From: Ophioderma brevispina
Lineage: Eukaryota; Echinodermata; Ophiuroidea; Amphilepidida; Ophiodermatidae
Length of the DNA: 64,000 nt
Direction of reading: 5' to 3'
Assembly (NCBI GenBank): GCA_023653785.1
Contig: JAMKCH010005321.1
Span: 1 to 64,000, forward strand
A program made the translations under genes and the position numbers. This document shows, one piece after another, positions 35,651-47,904 of the stretch (position 1 is the stretch's first letter; each line of letters opens with the position of its first letter). The notes beneath the pieces were generated by a model. The model saw nothing but the letters and a program-made list of their open reading frames with translations. It did no database searches and was not told the DNA's origin.

Positions 35651-35894
35651 GCTACAACCGCTCTTATCTATGCCTGTGGCTAGTTCCATAATCTTTGTAA
35701 TCCTCTCTGACTACTTTCCAGTTAGTTTTTCAAGAATCACCTTTGCAGTCATAGGCTGTGGTGCTGGTATAAGTAGTCTTCTGTCTGCCGTCATTCTGTC
35801 TGGACTATTTTGGTTTAATTTTGCAAGTTTCAAACTCATATGCCACAGGAAAGGTGCCTCCACCGACCATACGATTCGACAGTGTTGCAACATG
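35651..35894. other. Non-coding stretch
   Basis: Upstream edge of the gypsy remnant. A minus frame here (35711-35893) could belong to the element but shows no known motif. Confidence 0.4.
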
Positions 35895-36890
35895 AACTAT
35901 CAAAATAGTTTTGTTTACATGTACTACAAAAAAATCGTTCAACGTAAAAAGCCACCCAGTTTTAAAAGGAGTACGAGCCGTATAAATTTAATAAATGTTA
36001 AAGATAGCAACCAAGTATACTCAAGTGCGTCTGCCGCATTGGCAAACTTGGTCCCATTTCTTCTCTTCCATTCCTAATTCTTTAGGTTTGATACGTTGTG
36101 AACTTTCATTAAAGGAACCATAATCATTAGAAACCAATTGTTGATTTTAATAAATCCAACTGCATTTGCATTAGGTTCTATTTGGCCTTTTCGACGTTTT
36201 TGAATTAGTATTCCATGTTTCTTGTATCAAAGGGCGTCTTTGTTCTGACTTGAATACTTTTCAAATTTATATTTCTTAGTTGCGCTTGTTTTCTTTGCTT
36301 GATATCTTGTTGGAGATGTAATTCCCATATGGAATAAAGCCCATCTCCTTGTAACATCAATTGGGAATCTTTCCCAGGAAAATGGTGTTTTGGACGGATC
36401 TGCATCGCCGTTTCTATAGGGTATGTTGGTTATGAGTTCCGTGGTAGAGTCTACTCACGTATGTTTTCTGGGTGATTGTACCAGTCTTTCTGTGAGTACC
36501 CTACATGAAGAAGGGTACTAAAAAGACCATGAGGAAGAGTCCCGCTGCTCTGGTTGTCGCACGTATGAAGAGGGGTTTTTTTGAACCCGGCATTATTGGC
36601 ATTATTCCCCTCTAGACCAGAAAACAATAAAATTATATTGGGGCGGCTGGTTTGGCGGTTGCTTGTGGGCCCCCTGATAATTGTCTTTTGCATTGTAAAG
36701 AAACTGGGACCAAGTTTGCCATGGGGGCATGACGCCCGCTTGAGTATACTTGGTGGCTCTCTTAACATTTTATTAACTTTATACGGGTCGTACGTATTTT
36801 TAAAACTGGTGTTTTTTTTTACGGTGAACTTTTTTTTGGTAGATTTCCTTTTATTTTGTGATCATCAAATAGCTATCAAAATTTTGAGAT
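35895..36890. repeat. Inverted repeat pair, arms about 0.18 kb
   Basis: 35895-36065 and the complement of 36699-36890 share, in order, CAAAATAGTTTT-like, AACGTAAAAA, CCAGTTTTAAAA, CCGTATAAA.TTAATAAA, ACCAAGTATACTCAAG, and GGCAAACTTGGTCCCA. The 0.63-kb spacer is not symmetric. The arms may be two copies of one repeat in opposite orientation. Confidence 0.7.
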
Positions 36891-38340
36891 TTATATAATT
36901 TATTATAGTTGGAAAATAAACACTTTTAGAGTTTTTTTGAGCATATTTCCTTCAGTTCCGGAGATCTTCATACTTAAAAGTTTCCTCATCAGCAATTTTA
37001 AGCGACCTTTTTCACAAAGAAAATAATTAAGAAGGGCATAAAATTGTTGAATGTATTTTGGTCCACCCAATCCACATGCATGACATGTTATAACTGTTAA
37101 TGCTATTGCTATTCAGCAGGTACCTGTTATAAACTTACTCAAGTATACACTTGCACAGTGCTATTCATGTCACAATAGTATGTATTGTTTATTCCGTAAA
37201 GCTAATTATGTAGGATAACATACAATCTTCCTCCCACATCCTCCCTCGCTAGTATGGATAAGAGCATCGATTTGTAATGAGGTATCACAGGTTCTAAATC
37301 AAATGGCCTCTTTAAAATAAATGTACTGTGTCAATATTATTTTAGAGTCAGGAGAAACATTCTAAGTCCAGGGTTGGAAATACGGCGTGGTACAATATGT
37401 TTAAGAACCGTACCGTTCCCACGTTCCACTGGTACCTGCTGAATAGCACTGTATGCAGTATACATTTAACGGAGGGGGACAGTTCAGTTTATACCAGGTA
37501 CTACTGAATAGCATCCCATCTATCTACTCTACCCGTAAAAACAGGTCCTGCTATTGTCCTTTTTGTGATAATAACTTGTTTTTACATTTTAAAGAAACGA
37601 TGATTACTGATTTGCATTCAGGAAAAAGACGTATTGTTTAATTTACCAACATGACAGGTGGAAATTCTAAGGAAACCGCATGTTAATTTCTACGATAAGC
37701 ATTCTCAAATAACATGCAATCACTCGCATCCTTTAACTGGGGCGAAAGCGCATAAAAACCCTGGAAAACCCCCCAAACCAGCTGAAATAACATTGAAACT
37801 CCTTAACTTTGCAAGCAAAAGTGCTGAATTCGTGTTTTTTTTTTTTAATTGGAAATTTCGATATTTTCTTATTATGGAAGTGTTTCATTATGTCTGAATA
37901 GGTAAAATTTACAAACCGAAGCAAGAACGCAATGTGAATTTTACAATACCATATTTAATCCGCCTTTTGGCATTAAAATTCGAATTTTCATTTATAATAT
38001 ACCTGTAAAATCTTACGGGAATGTACGCAACCCGATCTAGCCAGAGGACATTTTTACAGTTGTTAGAAGAGGCATATTTGTAATGTACTTCATGTTGTAA
38101 ACAGAAAACACGTCTACACATGACTCACTACCAATTTGTGCATGGAATGTGGTGAACTATATGACTTTGGTCACTGTTACTCGGAGGTTCTTTACGATGA
38201 TATTAAATGCACACATCTCAATAAAAAAAAATAGTACTTTAAGTCTTGAATTTCGACTTTATGTAATTATAATCATCTCAACTAAAAAGAATGAAAGCAC
38301 CAACTGAGACTTCAATATAATAACAACATTAATTAATAAG
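36891..38340. other. Non-coding, with inverted GCTATTCAGCAGGTACC words
   Basis: GCTATTCAGCAGGTACC at about 37110 is found as its complement at 37428-37445 and again, diverged, at 37490-37515. A MITE of 0.33-0.4 kb is possible. No gene is seen in the rest. Confidence 0.45.
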
Positions 38341-38348
38341 TCGAAAAT

Positions 38349-38437
38349 GGTAGGGTCGAACGGACTCGAACCTACTGACCCAAAATGAAAATAAATAATT
38401 TCCTTATCTTGACCAGGGGGCCATCAAAGGTAGCTTA
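38349..38437 (-). repeat. tRNA-like unit, copy 1 (most decayed)
   Basis: The minus strand contains AGTAGGTTCGAGTCCG, a B box. The A-box region is not preserved. The following bases (TATCGGGCGAATTGTAT) echo those after the other two units, so it is probably a third diverged copy of the duplicated block to its right. Confidence 0.4.
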
Positions 38438-38959
38438 GAATATCGGGCGAATTGTATTCCTTGAAACATTCCCGAGAAAGTTTTCAACGAATTTAGAGTT
38501 GTAATTATGATCGATAGTTTTTTTCAATAGGGGCTCCTGACAATGCATGAATTACATTGCAGAGTTTGTGTCCTTGTACGGCCGCTTACATTTTTGTCCA
38601 TGAGCACTAGATTTATTGCCGTTTCCTCCTCCGTTTCCTCCTTCCTTGATAAGTTTTGAACAGTTTGTCTTTGGTATGAAAAAATGACGCGCTTCTCAAT
38701 ACAATAGACAACAGAAATTTTCCCTGTGATATTAATTTTTTTCGTTCAAATGGGTAGAAATCACCGGATTATGTTAAAATTGTTGCTCATCCTTCTCATT
38801 TTCCGTCCTAGGTAGTACTTTTTTAGATATATTTTTTTAAAGGTATTTTATATTGTAATCTCCGGGATATCATTGTTATGATATTCATGTAAAATCGAAA
38901 CTTACAACCTTGGTGTTTTCCCTGAAAATACTGAATTCTAATAATTACATATATTCCCA

Positions 38960-39735
38960 TATCATGTTTCAATGGTCAGTGTGACCCGTTAGCCAACAAA
39001 TTAAGAGAATGATCACCAGCACTGGTACAAGCATATTTTTAATATGCTAAAGGGTGGGCCCCGGCGGACTCGAACTGACAACAACCGACGACCAACCAAA
39101 AGAAATCATGACGCCTATCGCTTAGACCGCTGCGCCACGGGGGAAGCTTCTAACATAGAACGCGAATTGTTGTATAATGCTAGTGATGGTTCATTAGGAT
39201 GTTGAACAAAGATTTTCCGTTAAACATCCATTTCTTTCTTTCTTTCTTGTATAAGTCAATTATTTTCAATGTTAGCAGTAAATAGGCACATCATGAGGAT
39301 AAAATAAAAACATTACTTAAATTTGTCAATATTAATTTCGTAATAAAGGCTGTAGGTCTGTGAGACCGTTTTTTTAATTTTTTCACTTTTTGCCACTATA
39401 AGCGCTATACATGATTGACCGTTTGAAAAAGCATTTCTACATCGTCGCTCATGAATGTACCAAATCTACTTCTGAGGGTTGAAATTCATGCTGAGCTATT
39501 GTATTAACGAGTGTTTAGGTTTAGCGGTCTTTAAACGATACTCCCACTATGGTTTTTTCTCGTCAAAACACGCGTCAAACAAGGGACGTTTGTTTCTGAT
39601 AATTATACTCACTTGTGTTCGCTTGTAATCATGGTTTTTCTAATGCTTTTTTTGCGTTTTTTTCTGATGTTTTTTGGTTTTATTTTAACACTTGGTGGAC
39701 ACACACACGTGTAATCTTTAATAAGATTTGGGAAA
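38960..39735. repeat. 0.83-kb tandem duplication, unit 1
   Basis: Colinear with 39785-40590. Shared landmarks: tRNA-like sequence, GCGAATTGTT, AGTGATGGTTCA, TTGAACAAAGA, TTTCGTAATAAAGGCTGTAG, GTCTGTGAGACC, TTTTTCTCGTCAAA.C.CGCGTCAA, and ACTTGGTGGACACAC. The offset between landmarks is about 820-850 bases. Confidence 0.85.
39055..39145 (-). repeat. tRNA-like unit, copy 2
   Basis: The minus strand has an A box, TGGCGCAGCGG, and a B box, AGTTCGAGTCC, with about 55 bases between, as in tRNAs with a long variable arm (Ser/Leu type). Only five acceptor pairs form and no normal anticodon loop can be drawn. It is a tRNA pseudogene or SINE head. Confidence 0.45.
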
Positions 39736-39784
39736 TGTTTTGAACTATAGAATGATTATAAACTTTTTTAGAAGATTTGGAAAT

Positions 39785-40590
39785 GTTTGAACTCTCGAGG
39801 AAATTATAACTTTACATGGCCAGGTGACCGTAAGTAAGAAATATCTTACTCTCTGTAATTTTATGTGCTGAAAGTCGTGGCTACCGCAGTCCCTCGAACC
39901 GACAACACGGACGATCCAAAGTAACAATCAATAACGTCCAACGCTTAGACCACTCGCTTCGGGCGGCCACGAAGGAAGCTTACAGCATGTAACGCAAATT
40001 GTTCGATATGATAGTCAGTGATGGTTCAGTAGTGATTTTTGAACAAAGAAATCCAGTTAAACGTCATTTTCTTCGTCATAAGTGAAATTATCTTCAATAT
40101 ATATCACTAAAGCACATCATTAGTATACTATAAATAATGTATTAGTTTGGCTATTATCCATTTCGTAATAAAGGCTGTAGGTCTGTGAGACCACTTGTAA
40201 GAGCTTCGCACTTGCCCCACTATAATCATTATAAGTGACTGTTTGAAAGTACTACTTCTAATTCATCGTTTCCGCATTTTCTTATTTTCATATTTGACAT
40301 GAAATGTATCCAATATACTTTGTGGTTGAAATACACGCTCTGGTTGTGTATTGCGATCGGTTAAGTGATTATTGATGGGTATTGCAACCTAGTGCTATTT
40401 TCCTCGTCAAACGCGCGTCAACCAAAGGGAAGTTTGTGTCCTTTTCTGTTAATATACTCAACGGTGTGTGTCGTTTGTATCTTGGCTGTTTTAATAATGG
40501 TTTTGTTTTTGGCTGTTTTTTGGTATTTTTTAGTTGCTTTATTTTTAAAACTTGGTGGACACACTACGTGTATCTTAATAAGATAGGCCA
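39785..40590. repeat. 0.83-kb tandem duplication, unit 2
   Basis: Second copy of 38960-39735. The junction carries a local repeat of about 50 bp (GATTTGG.AAATGTTTGAACT... twice at 39725-39800). Confidence 0.85.
39875..39972 (-). repeat. tRNA-like unit, copy 3
   Basis: On the minus strand the acceptor TCGTGGC pairs perfectly with GCCACGA at the other end (7 bp). GAGTGGTCTAAGCGTTGGAC resembles the D arm and anticodon stem of Ser-type tRNAs, and GGTTCGAGG is a damaged B box. GGACG pairs with CGTCC around a 21-base loop, too large for a normal anticodon loop unless an intron is present. Best read as a decayed Ser/Leu-type tRNA-like unit. Confidence 0.5.
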
Positions 40591-41299
40591 TTTTTTTGTT
40601 TATTAGACCAGAAATGACCAATCCCCTCCCTGGCGTTTTCAAGCATAAAGATAAATTTTAGTTTATTAACAACGTTAAACAATCTCTGACGTTCCGTGCA
40701 GAAAAAAAATAGATTTTGATTGGTTGCTTGCAGGTACAACAGTAGAATTTTAAAATCTGCGATTGTTTACGTTCAGAAATGTCGATCTTGTTCCTTTATG
40801 CTATGAATATTAATCAGTGACGTTTACGGGGTGCAGAAGAGCAATCAGTGACTGTTTACGAACAAAAGATCCATCCTAGTTCCCTAATCCTCTAACCCTC
40901 TAACAGGCCCCGTCGTCAGACAGAGCCCGCGCGCTGCAAAGTTTGATCAGTGTTTGGGCCAGCTGGAGTTGTCGTCTGCCAAAAATAATCCAATCTATAT
41001 CTACTGGGCACGATAACAAGCTTTTTAAGCTTTTTTCTCTATGAGAACGAAACACGAAGTTTCTAGTTCCTCACTAGTCAATCTTAAAGTGGGCTATTTC
41101 CCTTTTTTTTGCGTAAATCTGGTTATTTTTTTGTACTTGAACTTCTGGACTGGCAGTCAAAACCTTCACCCACAAAATTGAACATGTTTGAACATCATAC
41201 AATGGCAGTAGGAGATGTGCAGGCTTCATAATTCGGCTCTGCGGGTAAACACATCCTAACATCAACTTCTCGTTAGAATTTTTTTATCTCGGGTGCATA
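40591..41299. other. Non-coding stretch
   Basis: 40900-40980 is locally GC-rich and preceded by a pyrimidine-rich CTAACCCTCTAACAG, which looks like a splice acceptor. No frame after it resembles a known protein. Confidence 0.4.
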
Positions 41300-43481
41300 T
41301 GGTCCTCTATCCTAAAACGATTCTCTGGTGTTTTAGTTTTTTGGACACGCTCCTTCCGTCCCCTTCCTTCCCAGTAAAGTGCAGCTTCTGTGTCCGAAGA
41401 TAAACGCACTGCTTGGATGCGCACAGGCGTGGAACCAGCAGGCGTGCAAACAATTTATGTATGAAGTGCAATCTATACAAGGGTGCAAGTAAAAAGAATT
41501 GTTCCATGGAAGCAGACTAACTGGTGGACCCCTTCAACGCAGACCTGAAGGCGTCGAGAGTGGCTGGAAGGCGGGTTCAAATTTGAGGCTATTACCACTC
41601 CCTAGATGTCCTGGGAAAGAAGGATGAAGCATAAACCAAGCTGCTGCCGTATGGGATGGGATCATGAAACGGGATCCATGGCCTCTCGTAGTTGACGTAG
41701 ATTCTGTGAGGTGCTCATGCCAATCGATGTCAACAAGGTTGAAGCGGATACGGTCCATCATAGTAGCCTGCTTTGTTTATGCGTCTACTTTCCAAAGTGG
41801 TCCAGTTCAGGTCATGCAGCATGGAGGTGACCCTGTTGGTACGGTCATAATTGCCAGTAACATAACTGGCTCCTATTCTCGGAACGCAATCCTCAATCTT
41901 GTCCGATGTTCGCTTGGTATGGGGATCCCATGATGATGACGCATATTCCACAATTGGTCTCACATAGGTGGTGATGTTATGGTTGCAACGACTGAAGTTG
42001 CGGCTTAGAAAGGCATTGGTAGAATTGGCTTTCTTCACTGGTCGCATCCACATGGGTGTTGAAGGATAACTTTGAGTCGATGTGCACTCCCAGGTACTTG
42101 GCTGAGTTTACCTAACCTCGTCTAAGGTTGACATGGATGTTGTATTGTACACAACAGGGTTACGCTTGTTGGAATGTGAAATGACTTGGCATTTGGAAGG
42201 ATGTAATTCCATTAACCACAATTTCATCACACCATTCCTGAAAGTGAACAGGGTCTTCTGTAGGCTGGCACAATCCTGTGCCGATGCTATTGGCCGATAA
42301 GGACGCATGTCATCTGCGAAGAGACGTGGAGTAGAACCAGAGACACTGTCAGGTAGATCATTTATGTGATCACGAAGAGGAATGGGCCAAGCACACTGCC
42401 CTGGGGAACACGATGTCACTTTATAGCTTCAGAGCTCATCTGGCCATTCATCACTACTTGCCCCTGGTGTGCGATTCCTTGAAGGAAGCTCTTCACCCAT
42501 TCCAGAGTGCAGTCCACGGATCTGTAGAAACTCAGGCCTTAGTAGTAACGCGTGTTGTGTGTGATACCTACGTGGTAGGGGGGGGGAAAGGGGGGGCCTT
42601 GGGAAGTCCAATAAGATAAGATCTATTTGTTTTCTCTGCTCAAAGTCCTCTAGCCGATCGTTGATGGTAAGGAGCAAGGGCGTGTCGCAAGATCGGCGTT
42701 TTCTGAGAATGCCTGTTGAGCATGCCATTAATTATCTTCATCAGTGAGATGTTTGTGATCGAACATTGCAGGATGTGCTTAAAACTTGCAAATACTGTGT
42801 AGTGAGATTGGCCTATAGTTTGGCCAGCAGACGGCCCTGCAAACCTTTTCTGAAAGATAGGTCTATGAGTGCCTTTTTCCATGGCGACGGTACACAGCCT
42901 TGGTTGATGGAGGCCTGAAATAATAGGGTAACAGCCTAAAAGGGGCAATTGTGCACAGCTTTCCTTCAGCACCATCACTGGAATGCCGTCTGGACGCAGC
43001 AGGCCTTTATGCGGTTTTAGATTTCTCAGTAACTTGGTGGACGCCAGCACAGCTAACATTTATGTCCTCCATGTGGGATGAGGACTAGGACCCAGGTCAG
43101 GTGTTTGAAAAATGCCAATTGCCATATCCACAGTGAAAACAGATAGAACTGCTTCAGGATGTTGGCCTTGTTCTTGGGGTCACAGTGCACACGTTTTCCA
43201 TCTTGAGGGGAGCGACAACGCCCATTTGGGCGCATCTCTTGGATTTAACCAATGCACCAAGTTTGTCTTATTACCATCCGGGTCACTGTTGATGATGTCA
43301 GATACATACTTTGATAAGTTTTGCCTGCAACTCTCTGAGTGGACTTCTTGATGTCATGGTAGCGTCGCCAGTCTCTGTCTCTGTTGGTACGTCTGGCCTT
43401 CCTGTATGCTCTAGCTTTCTTACGGCACATTCTTTTGGTTTCTAGTATCAAACCAAACACAAGGAGGAAATGGAATGCCAT
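41300..43481 (-). mobile_element. CR1/L2-like LINE, RT region, minus strand
   Basis: Read from 43481 down to 41300. First comes a basic linker (43245-43481: KARAYRKARRTNRDRDWRRY), then the pre-RT block (43059-42900: LLRNLKPHKGLLRPDGIPV), RT fingers (42720-42640: RKRRSCDTPLLLTIND, IDLILLDF), the catalytic box (about 42305-42390: HINDLPDSV and RLFADD), and a C-terminal region (42053-41530: VRPIVEYASSSWDPHT, HLTESTSTTRGHGSRF). The N-terminal endonuclease is missing. Frames change at least five times and part of the palm is deleted, so it is inactive. The motif style (LFADD, YASSSWDPH) is that of CR1/L2/jockey-related LINEs. Confidence 0.85.
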
Positions 43482-44582
43482 TCATATTTGTCTGATTTTA
43501 AGGAGATTGCGACCAATGTTAATGGATAGGGCCTTGCACTATCATTATTGCCTCCTATCCGATCAAAACCACAAGTTTGTCTCACAATACGTGGTGGGGA
43601 GTGTTATGCAAGTGCAGCATAAGGCATTAGTTCCAATAATTGTAAACTTGCCAACCCTACACCTTTAACATTGGACGTTATCTGAGATACTGATTCCGTG
43701 AATGACAATGGTAGAAAGGACATGAATCTCAGGTCGTGCTAGCCCCCCCAGAGGACTACCAAGGATGTGAATGACACTGTTTTCCATTTGTGGTAGGAAA
43801 TGTGAACTGTAGCTGGAAACCTAGAAGTACAAAGTAAATTAATTCAATGCGCTGCACGATTATCGCACGCCGTACTACCCCCCAAAATTCGGCCTTATGC
43901 ACTCTAGGTAGGCAGTCACAAAATTTACAGATGTTTACTATTTTCAGTGGCAAGCATTTTCATTTGAAAGGGACAATTCACTTAAAAAATGCAGGGGTCA
44001 ATCTTGTATGTAGTGTGAACATGAGAGAAGTTACGGGGACCTATTACCTCATATTGCAGGTGTAAAAATTGTGAACAATGTGTGCATGGCCAATTACATA
44101 TTGTATGTGACCCCAATGACATCCTATTCTTTACTCTAGTGAAACAGTTAACAGTCACCCCAATGGTTGGGAGCTTAAGGAGCGTCAACTTCATAAAACC
44201 TAGTTTTGACAATATGAAAAGCTTATGAAATCATGCATTACTTACTACCAACATTAAAGGTCAAAATCACGCTATTTTTAATTATCAAAATAGTTTTCTA
44301 AATTTTTCTCCATTGGACACCACAGTAAAGCAGTTCAGTGTGTACAGGCAATTCCAACTTATTGGATGAGTGGCTCCATCTTTTTGTGATGTGTGTCTAC
44401 CTATCTTAGGCGCAGTCTAAACCGCGCGTGATTAAGGGACACAGCGCATGAGTCCGAACAAAAAAAATCTCTTACACTGATGCAAAAATACTGGGCATAT
44501 AGTCGACCCAAATAACCAGGCATTCATTGTGAGGACTTGTGTGGGAGTTTATGATTACGGGTAATTTGACTTTGGTTTACAG
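43482..44582. other. Non-coding stretch
   Basis: No gene or repeat recognised between the LINE and the candidate pro-domain exon. Confidence 0.45.
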
Positions 44583-44680
44583 AGTATAGTCTAGTACGGA
44601 AGATAATCTTATTTTGTAATGTTTCTGCCAATGGATACAAAGGAGATATTGCGCTTACAGCTGAAGAATCGCCAAGGGAG
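44583..44680 (+). CDS. Candidate astacin pro-domain exon (same gene)
   Basis: After a TTTGGTTTACAG acceptor, an open stretch encodes NGYKGDIALTAEESPRE and meets GTGATA, a usable but weak donor. In astacin-family proteases the pro-peptide carries an (F/Y)xGD motif whose Asp caps the catalytic zinc, followed by I.LT.EE. The sequence here fits that pattern. A donor at 44681 would leave the frame in phase 0, the same phase in which the exon at 51931 begins, so the two could be joined directly. Against this, BMP1/tolloid pro-peptides have about 60 further residues with a basic cleavage site before the mature start. At least one more exon would then be expected in the 7.2-kb gap, and I did not find it. 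A chance match in a short frame cannot be excluded. Confidence 0.42.
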
Positions 44681-46869
44681 GTGATATATTATGAGGAATA
44701 TAAACGCAACTTAAAGAGGTTAAGAAAGAGCAAAGACTAAATAAGCAAGTGGCATTTCAACACATATAAAACCAGCAGGACCATAGAACAGCAGGTGAGT
44801 CTGATCAAGGTAGTCAGACCTTCATTTCTGAGGAGCGGAGGAGCTTATAGCTCACGGAAGCTCCTAAAGCTCTCCCGAGCAGTCTTTCAGGAGCTCAAAA
44901 ATTGAGCTCTTATTACTTGAAAAGCCTGTGTTTTGGTATGACATGTAATTATAATTGAGATCTTGTTGAGCTCCTAATAGAATCAGGAAAGTATTAACAG
45001 AGCTCCTCTTATTTTATAAATGAAGCCGCTGGTATAGTCTACTAAACTCTCGTCTACCAGAATTGTGGCAGAGTTGTTAAATTTATACTGTGCGCTGAGC
45101 ATGAGTGTGTCAACACGGAAGTGAATGCCCATTTGGCGTATTGACTAGAGCGGCTCCACAATGGTTAATAGCGCACTTGAGATTACCCGTGACTCTTCCC
45201 TTTTGCAAAAACTTGTGTGCGCGTGTTGCTCACTCTGAACAATTCTGACAGGAACTTTAAACAAAACAGTTGGTAACTTTTTTCACACCACCTGGCCAGG
45301 CCTGTACGCAGGGAGGTGTGGTACCCCACAAAAAAATTCCACAAAAGGGGAAAAAAGGTTCACGTTTTGATGAAGTTTTTTTTCTAAAAAGGTCCAAAAT
45401 TTAGAGACATTTTTTACAGAAAGTCCACTTTTTGGTGGATTTTAAATGATTCAAAAATCACAAAGAGGATGTGTTAAGGGGGTTTAGGTCCTCTTTTAGA
45501 AAAAAGGCCACTTTTTTTCCAAAAAAGGTCCTTGTCGAAGTTCTGCACCCCCAAACAAAATCGGCCGTAACGGCCCTCACCGACCCTGGCGGTTACCCTT
45601 CCCAGGAAACTAAAGAATGCCCACTTTCCCACTGTACACACTACTACTACCAAGAGGAGGGTATAATATTCTTCCATGATGCATGTATTCCAATATAAGT
45701 TTTCCACTGGTTGTCCCATTGAGTATACAATGACAAAATGTACTTGAATGCAAGATAGGGATGAGTCTTGCACACATGTCAGTACTCAACTCATATGTCA
45801 GTACCTAGGGTAAAAAGTGTGGTCAAGAAGTTAAGAATCACAAGGCATTTCACATCATAAGGAACCACACGGCATTTCCCGATCAAGCTAAAAATTACTT
45901 AATTAAAGGTGCAAAGAGAGATGCAAATACCAGGGTTGTCCCCCGAAAAAAATATGAAAATTCTGATTTTGGCACTGGTTGTAACGCTTTATTATCACAA
46001 ATTATCACCCATCAGTAAGGCTTAAGTGAGAACTGTTTCTTTTGGTACATTAAAATGTGAAAATTTCTTATTGTCGTAAGGGCAAATACGATAAAATTAG
46101 CACTACTGTTTTCTTATTGAAATATAAGCATGCAAAAATCACCTTTTGTTTTCACTTTTTCAGACATATGTGTACCATAAATATAAGGTAAGAAATCCTG
46201 TGAAGGTCTAATCAATATGAAATCCACTACATATGACGCCTTACATAGATGTCTCAAAATCTCTCGTTGCACTTAAGATAATGCTTTGTGGGTAAAGTGT
46301 GCCTTGAAAAGTCAGTGTTTTTTTAGGGTCCAGAATATGATTTTTGTGGGATCACAGACAGGTATTGAAGTGAAATTCCCAAAAGTAGGGCTATGCATTG
46401 TGGGATGGACTCAATACACCCTCTTGGTAGGCTAGACCCATTTCCATGCTTCTAGGGGTGGGTGTTACAAGGACTTGATGAATTTTGAGAAGAAAAAGAT
46501 TTCTAGAAAACAGTCGTAAAGGGCATCTTCAAGACCACTTTCACTTTTTTAAAATGCCTTAAACTGACCCTAGGCCTTGGCCTCTGGAATTTGTGTTCAT
46601 TGGGGATATCTATGCGGCAATAATTCTCAAAAATGTTTGCAGAAATATTTGCAGATAGGCAATAGGGTGGCCCGTCATGGGGTGAACATTATATGATTTG
46701 TTTGGTTTCAAAATTGATTTCAAATTGTAGTATGGAAATTTACAACGGAAATATACATTTACTTTAGGTAATCAGCTAAAAGGCAAAGATATACAGAGGC
46801 CAGAGTGAGATCCTCCAATAGACCCTGTAGGCTTCACCCTTAATGGATCCCCAATGTCAAACAAATCAA
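44681..46869. other. Intron-like region, mostly unassigned
   Basis: 44820-45010 holds a cluster of GAGCTC/GGAGCTC words. A MITE-like element is listed at 45297. From 45579 to 46869 I see nothing recognisable. Confidence 0.5.
45297..45578. mobile_element. MITE-like element, GC-rich ends with T/A-rich core
   Basis: Starts CAGGCCTGTACGCAGGG and ends with the loosely complementary CCGTAACGGCCCTC. The body repeats AAAAGTCCACTTTTT-like words. The right half is matched in reverse complement by 57839-58050. No clear target duplication. Confidence 0.5.
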
Positions 46870-46879
46870 ATAATTTATT

Positions 46880-47836
46880 GTCCCCGCCAACTTATGTTGG
46901 CGAAGGGGGACTATAGAAATTCCGTCCGTGTGGCGAGTGATTTGTGTGTGAGTGTGTCCACACGTGAGATCGTTGGAACTAACAGTGTGGGTGTCAATCT
47001 TAGCAACATAGATGTATCGAGACGCGCGGGGTGGGATAAGAAGTGGGTTCTTGTGCATGGGTGTCAAAGGTCAAAGAGGTCAAAATTGTGGTTAAAAAAA
47101 TAGGGGTAAATTGCTATAAACCTTGTCAACGAATCTTTTAATTAAGCAAGTATGGGTGTCCATTATTTGCAACATATATGTTACGGCGGATGGTTAGGAG
47201 AGGGGTCATGTGTCTAGGGTTCAATGATGCAATTATGTGGTCAAAAATCAATTTTAAACCTTATCATATTGTGGGTAGGATGATTGTGAAACTTGGTGGG
47301 TGCTGTGCTCCAAAATCGGTTGCTGACATTTTGAAGGTCATTTTCAAGAGTCAGGTGAGGTTCATTCAAGGGTCAAACCTAAACATGTGGTAGGATGATG
47401 AAACTTGGTGGAATGGTGCAATAATTCGTGCCAAAATTTAAAGTCTTTTGAAGGTCACGCGGGGTCATTCAAGGTCAAATCAATATGCATGGTTGTATGG
47501 TCATGAAACCTGGTGGGTGCAGTCAACATTTATGACAATTTTTTTTTTTTCAAGGTCATGACACTTGATGGGTGTGGTCAAAATTCAATGCTAAAAAATT
47601 CTAAGTCATTTCAAGGGAAATGGGCATCCAAGGTCAAACAACTACAAATAGTTGTATGGTTATGAAACTTGGTGGGTTGAGTCAACATTGATACAGATTT
47701 TTCCAGGTAATCTGGGGGCCATCAAGGGTATTATAATCACACAATTCTCCCTGTGATCTTAAAGGTATGTTACTTTTCCTCCTTTAACTACCGCAACGAG
47801 CGGGGGACATTGTGGTTCGAGAACCGCCCTGTTTTA
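46880..47836 (+). mobile_element. Hairpin-headed minisatellite element, copy 1
   Basis: Head: TCCCCGCCAAC-TTAT-GTTGGCGAAGGGGGA, a 7-bp perfect hairpin (46885-46902) inside a CCC/GGG clamp, then CTATAGAAAT, GTCCGTGTG and GTGAGATC.TTGGAACTAA. Body: four or five units of roughly 100 bp built on GAAACTTGGTGGGTG.GGTC...GAAGGTCATTT.AAGGTCA. Tail: CGAGCGGGGGACATTGTGGTTC-GA-GAACCGCC, which ends in a short hairpin. No protein is encoded. The architecture (conserved ends, internal minisatellite) resembles non-autonomous Helitron/Helentron-related elements, but this is an inference. Confidence 0.75.
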
Positions 47837-47904
47837 CATTACTATCTATAAGCATGAATGAAGAATTTGAGCCTGTTTTGAGAGAAATCTGGTATTATAA
47901 ATGT

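Noticed and set aside
36451..36898. 105-residue frames on both strands
   Set aside because: They overlap the inverted repeat at 35.9-36.9 kb and show no protein family motif.
40900..41000. GC-rich stretch after CTAACCCTCTAACAG as an exon
   Set aside because: No frame gives a recognisable protein and no good donor follows.
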